Both the position numbers and the translations under genes were made by a program. Under the pieces are notes generated by a model. It was not told the DNA's origin, did not search any database, and saw only the letters and a program-made list of their open reading frames with translations. From positions 1 through 64,000 of the forward strand of contig CAYMSM010000004.1 of assembly GCA_964393105.1 (NCBI GenBank): a stretch of DNA of 64,000 nt, given 5' to 3'. Positions 43,442 to 51,936 of this stretch are shown here, piece after piece. Numbering within the stretch: the first letter of the stretch is position 1; the number at the start of each line of letters is the position of its first letter. Origin of the DNA: CALMEC01 sp964393105 (GTDB lineage: Bacteria > Actinomycetota > Thermoleophilia > Miltoncostaeales > Miltoncostaeaceae).

Positions 43442-44611
43442 CTAGCCGCTGTAGGCGGCAAGGCCCGTCACGTCGTGGCCCAGGATCAGCGTGTGGATGT
43501 CGTGCGTGCCCTCGTACGTGACCACCGACTCCAGGTTCGCCATGTGACGGAACACCGGGTACTCGTCCACGACACCGTTCGCGCCGAGCACATCGCGGGC
43601 GGTCCGCGCCGTCCACAACGCGTGCGCGACATTGTGGCGCTTGGCCATCGAGACCTGCTGCGGACGCATCTCGCCGCGGTCCTTGAGCCGGCCGAGCTGA
43701 ACGGCCAGAAGCTGGCTCGTCGTGATTCCGGTCACCATCTCGGCAAGCTTCGCCTGCACCAGCTGATACCCGGCGATCGGCCGATCGAACTGCACACGGG
43801 CCTTCGCATACTGCAGCGCAGTGTCGTAGCACGCCATCGCCGCCCCGATCACCCCCCACGAGATGCCATACCGTGCCTGGGTCAGGCATGCCAGCGGGGA
43901 CTTGAGCCCCTCTGCCAGGGGCAGGCGAGCGGAGTCCGGCAGCCGCACGTCGGCCAGATGGAGCTCGCTCGTGACGGATGCCCGCAAACTCCACTTGCCA
44001 TGCATGTCGGACGTGGTGAAGCCCGGAGTGCCGTGCTCGACCAGGAACCCCCCGATGCTTCCGTCGACACGTGCCCATACCACTGCGATGTCTGCGATCG
44101 AGCCGCTCGTGATCCAACGCTTGGTTCCGGACAGCACCCAATCGCCACCGTCGCGGACCGCGCTCGTCAACATGCCGGCGGGGTTCGATCCAAAGTCCGG
44201 CTCGGTCAGGCCGAAGCAGCCGATCGCCTCGCCCCGCCCGAGCGACGGCAACCAGCGCTCCTTCTGCTCATCCGAACCGAAGCGGTGGATCGCGTACATC
44301 GTCAGTGCGCCCTGCACCGAGACGAACGAGCGCAGCGCGCTGTCGCCACGCTCGAGCTCCTGCATGACCAATCCGTATGCGACCGCCCCCAACCCTGGCA
44401 GGCCGTACCCGGCCAGGTTGGCGCCCAAGAGCCCCAACTCGGCGAGTCCCGGCAGGAGCTCGCGGGGGAACCGCCCCTCCCGGTTGGCCTGCTCGATGAT
44501 CGGCATGACCTCGCTGTCGACGAACGCGCGGACCGTGTCGCGCACGAGCCGCTCCTCGTCGGTCAGCAGGCTGTCCACGTCGAAGTAGTCGACCGCAGTG
44601 AACGCTCCCAT
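43442..44611 (-). CDS. gcdH: acyl-CoA dehydrogenase, glutaryl-CoA dehydrogenase type
   Basis: 389 residues from ATG at 44611. FAD-dependent acyl-CoA dehydrogenase fold: FGLTEPDFGSNPAGM (flavin site), GTKRWITSGSIADI, and helical C-terminal domain with QFDRPIAGYQLVQ. The end segment HMANLESVVTYEGTHDIHTL with catalytic Glu matches the glutaryl-CoA dehydrogenase group (NLESVNTYEGTHDIHALILG in parts). That enzyme oxidises and decarboxylates glutaryl-CoA to crotonyl-CoA in lysine/tryptophan and benzoate breakdown. Specificity is inferred from this motif. Confidence 0.88.
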   Translation of the reverse strand: MGAFTAVDYFDVDSLLTDEERLVRDTVRAFVDSEVMPIIEQANREGRFPRELLPGLAELGLLGANLAGYGLPGLGAVAYGLVMQELERGDSALRSFVSVQGALTMYAIHRFGSDEQKERWLPSLGRGEAIGCFGLTEPDFGSNPAGMLTSAVRDGGDWVLSGTKRWITSGSIADIAVVWARVDGSIGGFLVEHGTPGFTTSDMHGKWSLRASVTSELHLADVRLPDSARLPLAEGLKSPLACLTQARYGISWGVIGAAMACYDTALQYAKARVQFDRPIAGYQLVQAKLAEMVTGITTSQLLAVQLGRLKDRGEMRPQQVSMAKRHNVAHALWTARTARDVLGANGVVDEYPVFRHMANLESVVTYEGTHDIHTLILGHDVTGLAAYSG

Positions 44612-44625
44612 CCGTCTAGCCTACT

Positions 44626-44791
44626 AGTGGTCCGACAGCGGAATACCGATGCCGTTCCGACGGCTGCGACCCTCCGTCGGACGGGGTGTCCACGGTTGTC
44701 CGGATATTCCCGATATGCGGAGAACGCTGCGTCCTGGCCTCGCTCGGTCCCGCTCGCCGGAGCTACCGTCTCACTCCGCAGTCGGACCACT
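44626..44791. repeat. palindromic repeat element, copy 4
   Basis: 166 bp with a 17-bp inverted repeat (one mismatch): AGTGGTCCGACAGCGGA at 44626-44642 and TCCGCAGTCGGACCACT at 44775-44791. The interior has ACGGCTGCGACCCTCCGTCG on the left arm and CTGCGTCCTGGCCTCGCTCG on the right, both family motifs. It lies 15 bp from the acyl-CoA dehydrogenase start and so occupies its promoter region. Confidence 0.8.
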
Positions 44792-44930
44792 CGTGGACGC
44801 TCAACGACTAGGTTGCGCGGGCGATCACACCGCAGACCGGACCGTGGGCCCGGTCGGGATCGGCTGCGCTACGGTGAGTGCAGACGACGCCGACTCATAC
44901 GTCACACCGCCCGCCCGAAAGGTCCCCACC

Positions 44931-45119
44931 ATGGCCGCCGACCCCATCACCATCGAACGCGCGATGTCCGACTACTTGGCCGTATCCCGCAACGCCCACC
45001 GCTACGCGATCGACGAGTACGAGCGCGTTGAGGCCGCCGCATGGGAGCGCCTTCAGGCATTGCTGCCCGGCGACGGTGCGGACGCCCTCGGCGCGGACCT
45101 GCAGCCGGCTGGCGCCTAG
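44931..45119 (+). CDS. 62-residue protein of unknown function
   Basis: 62 residues from ATG at 44931, with AAAGG upstream. The peptide MAADPITIERAMSDYLAVSR continues as an amphipathic, Ala/Glu-rich helical protein (AIDEYERVEAAAWERL) and ends DLQPAGA. No membrane helix, no cysteine. GC-rich third positions support coding. It ends ten bases before the tandem repeats at 45129. No family recognised. Confidence 0.55.
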   Translation: MAADPITIERAMSDYLAVSRNAHRYAIDEYERVEAAAWERLQALLPGDGADALGADLQPAGA

Positions 45120-45128
45120 ACTTCCATA

Positions 45129-45314
45129 CGCCGCCCTCACCACGGCTCTTGGGCGGCCTATGAGCCCCTGCGGGGCTCAAACGCTGATGGCGGCTGGATT
45201 TATTCGCCGTCGTCACCACGGCTCTTGGGCGGCCTATGAGCCCCTGCGGGGCTCAAACGCTGATGGCGGCTGGATTTATTCGCCGCCCTCACCACGGCTC
45301 TTGGGCGGCCTATG
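45129..45314. repeat. 76-bp tandem repeats, about 2.4 copies
   Basis: Units start at 45129, 45205 and 45281 (the last truncated at 34 bp). Unit 2 differs from unit 1 only at CGTCGTC in place of CGCCCTC. Each full unit holds a perfect hairpin, GAGCCCC-TGC-GGGGCTC (45162-45178 and 45238-45254). The array ends nine bases before the acyltransferase ATG, so it makes up that gene's leader. A 76-bp period is not a multiple of three, arguing against a coding repeat. Confidence 0.9.
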
Positions 45315-45322
45315 CTGCCGTG

Positions 45323-46600
45323 ATGTCTCGCGAGCCATTGAGCCGACCGGGATCGCGCCCCGAGACCCGTCCATGGGAATGGCTGTACGAAATCGTCGGG
45401 ATCGGGATGTGGGCGGTGACGCGAGCCCGGTTCGACGTCCAGGTCTTGGTGGATCCCATCCCGCAGGTGGGTCCGGGTCAACTGTGGGTGGCCACACATC
45501 GCGCCGAGACGGACGTCCCGCTGATCGCGGGCCTGCTGACGAGGCACGGCGGGATGTGGCGGCGCGACAGCGGGTCGCGCATGCATTTCGCCGCGCGTGA
45601 CGACCTGTTCGAGCCTGGGGTCGTGAGCGCGGGGCTTCATCTTCCGATTCCGTTGGCGCGGGTGGCATGGCGGTTGACTCCCGGCACCTGGCTGCCGCGG
45701 GTGCGTGCGCATCCCATCCGCCGCCCGGTGGGACTCAAGCTGAGCCAGGCGCTCGGCGGCATCGATCCCGATGTGTCGCTGGCGGACGTGCTGGCACCGC
45801 GGATCCTGGCGGAGTTGGCGCACCGGGCCTCTGTGGTCGGGCGCCGCCCTCCGGGCACCGTCGCCCAGGCGCGCGACGCTGCGTTCGCCCATGAGTTGTG
45901 GCAGGACGTGACCGCCGACGGGCTCTGTGGCACGCTCGGCGGCGAGGTGTGGCGTGCCCACGTGGCACGCGCAGCCGGCGACCTGCGTCGGCTCATCGAT
46001 CTGGTCCGCACAGGTGAGCCGCTGCTCGTGTTTCCGGAGGGCCGCGTGTCACCCGACGGTGGGATCGGTCCCGTGGGCGATGTTCTGAATCTCATCGTCC
46101 GCCGTGGGGCTCCGGCGTCGATCCTGCCGATCGGGATCGCGTACGACCCGCTGCGACGTGGCCGCACGACGGTTGCCATCACCATCGGAGCCCCCGTCGC
46201 TGCGAGCACCGGTCCGATCGTGCCGGTGATGCTGGATCGTCTGCGTCGCATCACACCGATCACCGTGGGCCAAGTCGTCGCCCGCGAGGTGACGTCGATC
46301 GCAGCCTGCGGCGGTGTGGCGGTTGCGTCGCGTCGCCTGCACGAAGCGCTGAGCGAGACCCATCACCGGGCACGGCGCGAGGGTCGTCCGATTGTCCGAG
46401 GGCTGGGCTCGCAGGGCCGTCGCGCACGCTCGGTCTCCAGCGCACTCCACGTCATGCAGGCGCGTGGACTGGCCACATGTGAGCGGGATGGCACTACGCG
46501 AATCGACCCTGACGCCGTGCTCGCGGACACGCTGGTGCGGCGCCTGGCGCAGGAGGACCGGGCCGTCTGGCAGACCGATGCGAGCCCTCCGGACCCGTAG
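45323..46600 (+). CDS. PlsC-like 1-acylglycerol-3-phosphate acyltransferase family protein
   Basis: 425 residues from ATG at 45323. Acyltransferase motif I THRAETD (HX4D, about 56-62) and motif III VFPEGRVSPDGG (about 232-243) are clear. Between them is a long insert (about 120-215, including a VGRRPPGTVAQARDAAFAHE stretch), and about 170 residues follow. Typical PlsC proteins have about 240 residues, so this is a long variant. Likely role: acyl transfer to glycerol phosphate or another lipid at the membrane face. It starts directly after the tandem repeats. Confidence 0.75.
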   Translation: MSREPLSRPGSRPETRPWEWLYEIVGIGMWAVTRARFDVQVLVDPIPQVGPGQLWVATHRAETDVPLIAGLLTRHGGMWRRDSGSRMHFAARDDLFEPGVVSAGLHLPIPLARVAWRLTPGTWLPRVRAHPIRRPVGLKLSQALGGIDPDVSLADVLAPRILAELAHRASVVGRRPPGTVAQARDAAFAHELWQDVTADGLCGTLGGEVWRAHVARAAGDLRRLIDLVRTGEPLLVFPEGRVSPDGGIGPVGDVLNLIVRRGAPASILPIGIAYDPLRRGRTTVAITIGAPVAASTGPIVPVMLDRLRRITPITVGQVVAREVTSIAACGGVAVASRRLHEALSETHHRARREGRPIVRGLGSQGRRARSVSSALHVMQARGLATCERDGTTRIDPDAVLADTLVRRLAQEDRAVWQTDASPPDP

Positions 46601-46644
46601 GATCGCGTTCAGATGGACGCTCCGCCCACCCACGGATCCCTGTA

Positions 46645-47088
46645 ATGAGCGATCAGCAGTCGTTGTTCGTGGTCCAAGACGCCGCCGTCCTCTACTTCGA
46701 CGGCGGCTCACGCGGCAACCCCGGGCCGGCGGGGTACGGCTACGTGTTGGAGCGGCCCGGCGGTGAGACCCTGGCTGCGGACGGCAACACGATCGGTACC
46801 GCGACCAACAACGTCGCCGAGTATCAGGGGCTCATCGCGGGAATGCGCCGCGCAACCGAGTTGGGTATCAGGCAGCTCAAGGTGTTCGGTGACTCGAAGC
46901 TCGTCATCGAGCAGATGAAGGGCACGTGGCGTGTGCGTGCGGAAGGACTGCGTGCGCTGCATCTCGAGGCCCGCGCAGTCGCCCGGACATTCGACTCGGT
47001 CAGGTTCGAACACGTCCGGCGCTCGGGCAACGCCGAGGCCGACCGGCTTGCCAACGTCGCGATGGACGAGGCCGAGGGCCGCCGGTAG
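46645..47088 (+). CDS. ribonuclease H type I family protein
   Basis: 147 residues from ATG at 46645. The four acidic catalytic residues of the RNase H fold are visible: Asp in LYFDGGSRGNPGPAGYG, Glu in NNVAEYQGLIAG, Asp in VFGDSKLVIEQM and Asp in NAEADRLAN. It cleaves RNA in RNA-DNA hybrids. This short, basic-loop-lacking form is like the RNase HI domain of mycobacterial Rv2228c but without the C-terminal phosphatase domain. Stand-alone. Confidence 0.9.
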   Translation: MSDQQSLFVVQDAAVLYFDGGSRGNPGPAGYGYVLERPGGETLAADGNTIGTATNNVAEYQGLIAGMRRATELGIRQLKVFGDSKLVIEQMKGTWRVRAEGLRALHLEARAVARTFDSVRFEHVRRSGNAEADRLANVAMDEAEGRR

Positions 47089-47312
47089 CCGCCGGCGTGT
47101 GGCGTGCGCCGCACGGTCCGGGGCCCCGGTGGGTGGGACCAGGACCCCGGTCAGGGACCGGCGGCATGGCATCCCTCGTTGTGCGCCAGGCGCGGCCACG
47201 GCGATTCCGAACACCGCCGCAGCGAGTATCGCAGCAGGCGCCGACGCGAGCTAGGCCAGATGTACTAGGTTCCTCGTCGAGCTGAACGGATCGTATTGCG
47301 GCGAAGGTTCAG

Positions 47313-47948
47313 GTGAGGCGTGTGGCGAACCATGTGCGCGTGATGGTCATTGATGCGCAACCGCTGGTGCGAAGCGGTATACGGGTCGCCCTCGCCCGTG
47401 AGCAGGGGTTCGTCATCGTCGAGGAGGGGGAGTCGATCGTCGGGAGGTCCGGAGCGGATCCAGACGTGGTCGTTCTCGGCACCGGGCATGGCTCGGCTTC
47501 GGCTCGCTCCATCCGCGAACGATGGCCGATGGCCGCGGTGCTGATGCTGTCCGCGTCGGCCGATCCGGTGTTGGTGCGCCGGCTGTTCGAGCTCGGGGTC
47601 ACAGGGATCGTGCTGCCGACAGTCGACGACAACGAGCTCATCAGAGCGATGCGGATCGTGGCCTCGGGTGGGCGCTACGTGACGCCCGGGGTCGGGGCGG
47701 TGCTCGCCGAGGGAGATCAGCACCACAACGGCGTGGCCGCATTGTCGGCACGGGAGCGGGATGTGCTGCGGTTGCTTGCGCTCGGGCTCACCAACCAGCA
47801 GATCGCCGACGAGCTCGTCGTCAGCATCCGCACCGTCGAGGGACACCGGGCCAATCTGATGACCAAGCTCGGCGCAACGTCACGCGCCGAGCTCGTCAGG
47901 CACGCGCTCAAGGTCGGGCTGCTGGACGATGAGCTCTCCCGCAGCTGA
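47313..47948 (+). CDS. LuxR-type response regulator with degenerate receiver
   Basis: 211 residues from GTG at 47313. Receiver-like domain (about 6-120) followed by LuxR helix-turn-helix (about 143-205): LSARERDVLRLLALGLTNQQ, IADELVVSIRTVEGHRANLM. In the receiver, the usual phosphoacceptor position reads DVVVLGTGHGS, with Gly in place of Asp, and the conserved Lys region reads GIVLPTVDDNEL, with Pro. It therefore probably does not take phosphate and is regulated another way. No histidine kinase adjacent. Confidence 0.88.
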   Translation: MRRVANHVRVMVIDAQPLVRSGIRVALAREQGFVIVEEGESIVGRSGADPDVVVLGTGHGSASARSIRERWPMAAVLMLSASADPVLVRRLFELGVTGIVLPTVDDNELIRAMRIVASGGRYVTPGVGAVLAEGDQHHNGVAALSARERDVLRLLALGLTNQQIADELVVSIRTVEGHRANLMTKLGATSRAELVRHALKVGLLDDELSRS

Positions 47949-47953
47949 CCGCG

Positions 47954-48460
47954 TCAGCGTGGTGGCGTGGGTTCGCTGCCCGGCGCGGCCGCGTGAGCGA
48001 GCTCATCGAGCCGGAGCGCGAGCTCCACTGCGTGCGGTTTCAGCTCAGCCGACGCGCGATCCGAGACGAACCAAGCCTCGTCGCGCAGGATCTCGAGGCG
48101 GTCATGCGCCTCGGGGGTGCGCAGCGCGGCGACGGTTCTGATTTCGAGTCGCGCCATCATCAGGCGAAGCTCCTCGTCGGTGGGCTCCTCGTCACGCTGG
48201 CGACGTCCCAAGATCCACCACAGCACACCGAGCAGTGGCAGCTTGACACCGAGGAACGCCACGATGACCCAGATCGACAGGGTCATCGGACTGCCGGCGT
48301 CTGCCGCGACGATCGCCGCGGTTGTACCGATGGCCACGATCAGGCCGGCGACGAACGCGATGGCAAGCAGGCGCATGCCGCGCAGTCGACCGTCTGCGTC
48401 CATTGTGAATCGCGTCAGCAGTCGGGTCACGCGTCCCTGTGGTTCGGTCAACGCCACCAT
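47954..48460 (-). CDS. two-helix membrane protein, unknown function
   Basis: 168 residues from ATG at 48460. An N-terminal basic tail is followed by two hydrophobic helices (about 29-54 and 60-83), then a mostly helical cytosolic region (DEEPTDEELRLMMARLEIRT, LEILRDEAWFVSDRAS). The end is Pro/Arg-rich. No family recognised. Convergent with the response regulator (5-bp gap) and divergent from malate synthase. Confidence 0.65.
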   Translation of the reverse strand: MVALTEPQGRVTRLLTRFTMDADGRLRGMRLLAIAFVAGLIVAIGTTAAIVAADAGSPMTLSIWVIVAFLGVKLPLLGVLWWILGRRQRDEEPTDEELRLMMARLEIRTVAALRTPEAHDRLEILRDEAWFVSDRASAELKPHAVELALRLDELAHAAAPGSEPTPPR

Positions 48461-48712
48461 GGGGACAGGATAGACCCGTCGCGCGAGGTGCGGGTCCTTG
48501 CCTGGGCGGACGAGTACGCCTCGAGCAGGGATCGGCGACGCCATCGCGGCAGCCGGTACCGGTTCGGGTGACCCTGCCCGAAGGTAGGCGACCCAGCCCG
48601 GCCGTGATCGACTAATCTTCACCGCCCTGTATGTCCGGGAATGCAGCAGGTTCTGGGTCGTCGCCCGTTCGTGCGCGCCGGCCCGTTCGTTTTCACCACT
48701 GGAAGGAGCACG

Positions 48713-50314
48713 ATGGCGAGCAACATCACCCCACCGGCGGGCGTCGAGATCCACGGCCCCGAGGTCCCCGGCATCGCCGAGATCCTCGTACCGGAGGCGA
48801 TGGAACTCGTGGCGAAGCTGCACCGGGCGTTCGACGCCCGGCGGCTCGAGCTGCTCGACGCACGTGAGCAGCGCCAGGCGCGCCTGGACGCGGGCGAGCG
48901 CCCCGACTTTCTTTCCGGGACGGCCGACGTCCGCGCGGGTCACTGGAGCGTGGCGCCAGTGCCGGCCGACATGCAGGACCGGCGTACGGAGATCACCGGT
49001 CCGGTCGATCGCAAGATGATCATCAACGCGCTCAACTCCGGCGCCAAGGCGTTCATGGCGGACTTCGAGGACTCCAACACCCCGACGTGGGCCAACTGCA
49101 TCATGGGTCAGGTCAACCTACGCGACGCGGTGCTGCGCACGATCTCGTTCGAGAGCCCGGACGGCAAGAAGTACGCGCTCAAGGACGAGACGGCGACGCT
49201 GCTGGTGCGGCCTCGCGGGTGGCATCTGATGGAGAAGCACTGCACGGTCGACGGGCAGCCGGTCAGCGGCGGTGTCTTCGATTTCGCGCTCTACATGTTC
49301 CACAGCGCCAAGCCCAAGATCGCGGCGGGCAGCGGCCCGTACTTCTACCTGCCCAAGCTGGAGAGCCATCTGGAGGCGCGCCTCTGGAACGACATCTTCG
49401 TGATGACGCAGGACCATCTCGGTATCCCACAGGGGACCATCAAGGCGACGGTGTTGATCGAGACGATCCTCGCAGCGTTCGAGATGGACGAGATCCTGTA
49501 TGAGCTGCGTGACCACTCGTCGGGCCTCAACTGCGGCCGCTGGGACTACATCTTCAGCTGCATCAAGAAGTTCCGCACCCGTCCGGACTTCGTCCTGGCC
49601 GACCGTGTGCTGGTCACGATGGCGACGCACTTCATGAACTCATACAGCCTGCTGTGCATCAAGACCTGTCACCGTCGCAACGCCCACGCCATGGGCGGTA
49701 TGGCGGCGCAGATCCCGATCAAGAACGACCCCGAAGCCAACGACGCGGCGCTCGAGAAGGTACGACAGGACAAGATCCGCGAAGCCAACAACGGCCACGA
49801 TGGCACGTGGGTGGCGCACCCCGGCCTGGTGGCGATCGCGCTGGAGGCGTTCGACGCGGTCATGCCACAGGCAAACCAGATCGAGAAGAAGCTCGAGGAC
49901 GTCGAGATCACGGCGGACGACCTGCTGGACTTCGGTCCGGAGGGCCCGATCACCGAGACCGGCGTGCGCACCAACATCAATGTCGGCGTGCAGTACCTGG
50001 GCGCGTGGCTTGCGGGCGTCGGCTGCGTGCCGATCCGCAACCTCATGGAGGACGCCGCGACCGCCGAGATCAGCCGCTCGCAGTTGTGGCAGTGGATCCA
50101 CAACGACAAAGGCGTGTTGGACGACGGCCGCAAGATCGACGTGCCGATGTTCCGGGAGTTCCTCGCCGAGGAGATGGTGGTCATCAAAGGCGAGCTCGGC
50201 GCGGGATACGACGCCGGTCGCTACGAGGAGGCGGCCCGCCTGTTCGACGAGATCTCGACGGCAGACAAGCTCGTCGACTTCCTGACGCTGCCCGCCTACC
50301 GGATGATCGACTGA
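48713..50314 (+). CDS. aceB: malate synthase A
   Basis: 533 residues from ATG at 48713 with GGAAGGAG upstream; the family length is the same. It joins glyoxylate and acetyl-CoA to malate in the glyoxylate shunt. Signatures: ITGPVDRKMIINALNSGA, FMADFEDSNTPTW, ATLLVRPRGWHL, PKLESHLEARLW, VLIETILAAFEMDEILYELR and CHRRNAHAMGGMAA. The catalytic Arg (VRPRGW) and base Asp/Glu positions are present. Isocitrate lyase is not in this window. Divergent promoter region 48461-48712. Confidence 0.95.
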   Translation: MASNITPPAGVEIHGPEVPGIAEILVPEAMELVAKLHRAFDARRLELLDAREQRQARLDAGERPDFLSGTADVRAGHWSVAPVPADMQDRRTEITGPVDRKMIINALNSGAKAFMADFEDSNTPTWANCIMGQVNLRDAVLRTISFESPDGKKYALKDETATLLVRPRGWHLMEKHCTVDGQPVSGGVFDFALYMFHSAKPKIAAGSGPYFYLPKLESHLEARLWNDIFVMTQDHLGIPQGTIKATVLIETILAAFEMDEILYELRDHSSGLNCGRWDYIFSCIKKFRTRPDFVLADRVLVTMATHFMNSYSLLCIKTCHRRNAHAMGGMAAQIPIKNDPEANDAALEKVRQDKIREANNGHDGTWVAHPGLVAIALEAFDAVMPQANQIEKKLEDVEITADDLLDFGPEGPITETGVRTNINVGVQYLGAWLAGVGCVPIRNLMEDAATAEISRSQLWQWIHNDKGVLDDGRKIDVPMFREFLAEEMVVIKGELGAGYDAGRYEEAARLFDEISTADKLVDFLTLPAYRMID

Positions 50315-50400
50315 ACCCGGCCCGAGGCGATCACCGTCGACTCCTGAGGTCGGGCGCGTCACCGTGAACATCCGGTCGATGGAGTCAACGAGAGGGGCGC

Positions 50401-51936
50401 TCATCGGCCGGCTCCGACCGTTTCGCGGATCGGGATGGCGTCAACCAGGGTTGCTTCGCCCGGTGGGTCCAAGCGATCCTCGATCTCGGCGCGCAGGGAC
50501 CAGTAGCGGCCGCCGCCGAAGCTCTTGCGCTCGCCGGCAGCGGCCCCGGTGCGGGTCATGGCGCCCCAGCCCTGCTTCTTTCGCATCGCCTCGTACAGAC
50601 CGGCGATGCGCCACCATGAGTTGAGCTGCCGGTAGCCGAAGGTCTCGATCACCGCAAGGTACGCGATCCGCCCGACGTGCTTCCACTTGGGGTACCGGTG
50701 GAAGACGACCTCCTCCATCACCAGCGACGAGATGGACAGGACCAGGCCGAGGCCCACAATGATCAGCAACATGAACGGCGCCAGACCCGTGTTCAGCAAC
50801 CCGCCTGCCCACATCGCGATCGCCAGGACCGCCGCGATCCCCTCCATGACGGGGCCGAGGAGCTCGAACAGCAGGAAGTAGGGCAGCGCCATCGTCCCCA
50901 ATGTGCCGTACCGGGGGTTGAAGAGCATGGTGCGGTGACGCGAGAGTGTGTCGTACAGCCCGCGCTGCCAGCGCGTGCGTTGGCGGCGCAACACCGCCAG
51001 GGTCTCAGGCGCCTCGGTCCAGCACACCGCATCCGGGACGAACTCGACGCGGTAGGGGCGGTCCTGCTCGATCATGACCCGCTGCATGCGCACGACCAAC
51101 TCGGCGTCCTCACCGATCGTATGGGCGTACCCGCCGACCTCCACCACGACGTCCTTGCGGAAGATCCCGAACGCCCCGGACACGATCAGCAGGGCGTTGA
51201 GACGGCTCCAACTGCAGCGGCCGACGAGGAACCCGCGCATGTACTCGACGATCTGGAACCCGGGAATGTGCTTGCGGGGGATGCCGGCTTGGGTCAGGGT
51301 GCCGCGCGCGAACGTCGAGCCGTTGGCGATGCGCACGATCCCGCCGGTGGCGATGACAAGGTCCGGGCGCAGCACGAACGGCTCGATCGCGCGAAGCAGC
51401 GCGTCCGGCTCCAAGATGGAGTCGGCGTCGATGCCGCACACCAGTGGGTACCGCGACGCGTTGATGCCGGCGTTGAGCGAATCGGCCTTGCCGCCGTTCT
51501 CCTTGTCGATGACGATCAGCTCGGGGTATGCCCGCGACTGGTAGATGCCCCGCACCGGCTGGGTCGTGAGCGTGTTGGGCGGGTCACGGTCCAGCGGCTC
51601 CAGGCCGTAGGCCTCGACGACCTGCCGCAGGGTGTCGTCCTTGGAGCCGTCGTTGACGACGATCACCTCGAACTCCGGGTAGCGCAGGCCAAGCAGCGAC
51701 GCGACCGACTCCACGATGGCAGCCGATTCGTTGTACGCGGGAAGCAGCACCGACACGGGTGGCGTCAGGGGGAACGTGAACATGTCCTCGCCGATGTCCG
51801 CCTTGCGGTCGAGCGCGTGGTCGTAGATCTCGCGGCCGGCCACGGCGGTCAGCGCAAGCGAGGCGATCGCAAGCAGGGCGAAGTAGAACGCGACGATGCC
51901 CGCGAGCACCATGATCAGGACGATCAACCAACTCAT
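50401..51936 (-). CDS. processive family 2 glycosyltransferase (BcsA/hyaluronan-synthase-like)
   Basis: 511 residues from ATG at 51936, overlapping the HEAT gene stop as ATGA. N-terminal membrane helix, then the GT-A domain with VSVLLPAYNESAAI, VIVVNDGSKDDT, DKENGGKADSLNAG, CGIDADSILEPDALL (DxD), TIGEDAELVVRM (acid base) and QRTRWQRGLYDTL (QxxRW). Three to four helices follow (about 345-430). This set marks a processive polysaccharide synthase that also exports its chain. The sugar is unknown. The operon order is response regulator, HEAT protein, glycosyltransferase. Confidence 0.9.
   Translation of the reverse strand: MSWLIVLIMVLAGIVAFYFALLAIASLALTAVAGREIYDHALDRKADIGEDMFTFPLTPPVSVLLPAYNESAAIVESVASLLGLRYPEFEVIVVNDGSKDDTLRQVVEAYGLEPLDRDPPNTLTTQPVRGIYQSRAYPELIVIDKENGGKADSLNAGINASRYPLVCGIDADSILEPDALLRAIEPFVLRPDLVIATGGIVRIANGSTFARGTLTQAGIPRKHIPGFQIVEYMRGFLVGRCSWSRLNALLIVSGAFGIFRKDVVVEVGGYAHTIGEDAELVVRMQRVMIEQDRPYRVEFVPDAVCWTEAPETLAVLRRQRTRWQRGLYDTLSRHRTMLFNPRYGTLGTMALPYFLLFELLGPVMEGIAAVLAIAMWAGGLLNTGLAPFMLLIIVGLGLVLSISSLVMEEVVFHRYPKWKHVGRIAYLAVIETFGYRQLNSWWRIAGLYEAMRKKQGWGAMTRTGAAAGERKSFGGGRYWSLRAEIEDRLDPPGEATLVDAIPIRETVGAGR

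Noticed and set aside
42827..45031. 734-codon plus-strand frame over pdxH and gcdH
   Set aside because: Antisense to conserved pdxH and gcdH, crosses a palindromic element, and has no recognisable domain.
45129..45314. CRISPR array
   Set aside because: The units are contiguous 76-bp copies with no variable spacers, and there are no cas genes.
44947..45961. Minus-strand frames with a repeated NKSSRHQRLSPAGAHRPPKS peptide
   Set aside because: They read through the 76-bp tandem repeat. Because the period is not divisible by three, the peptide appears in different frames, which argues against a real protein.
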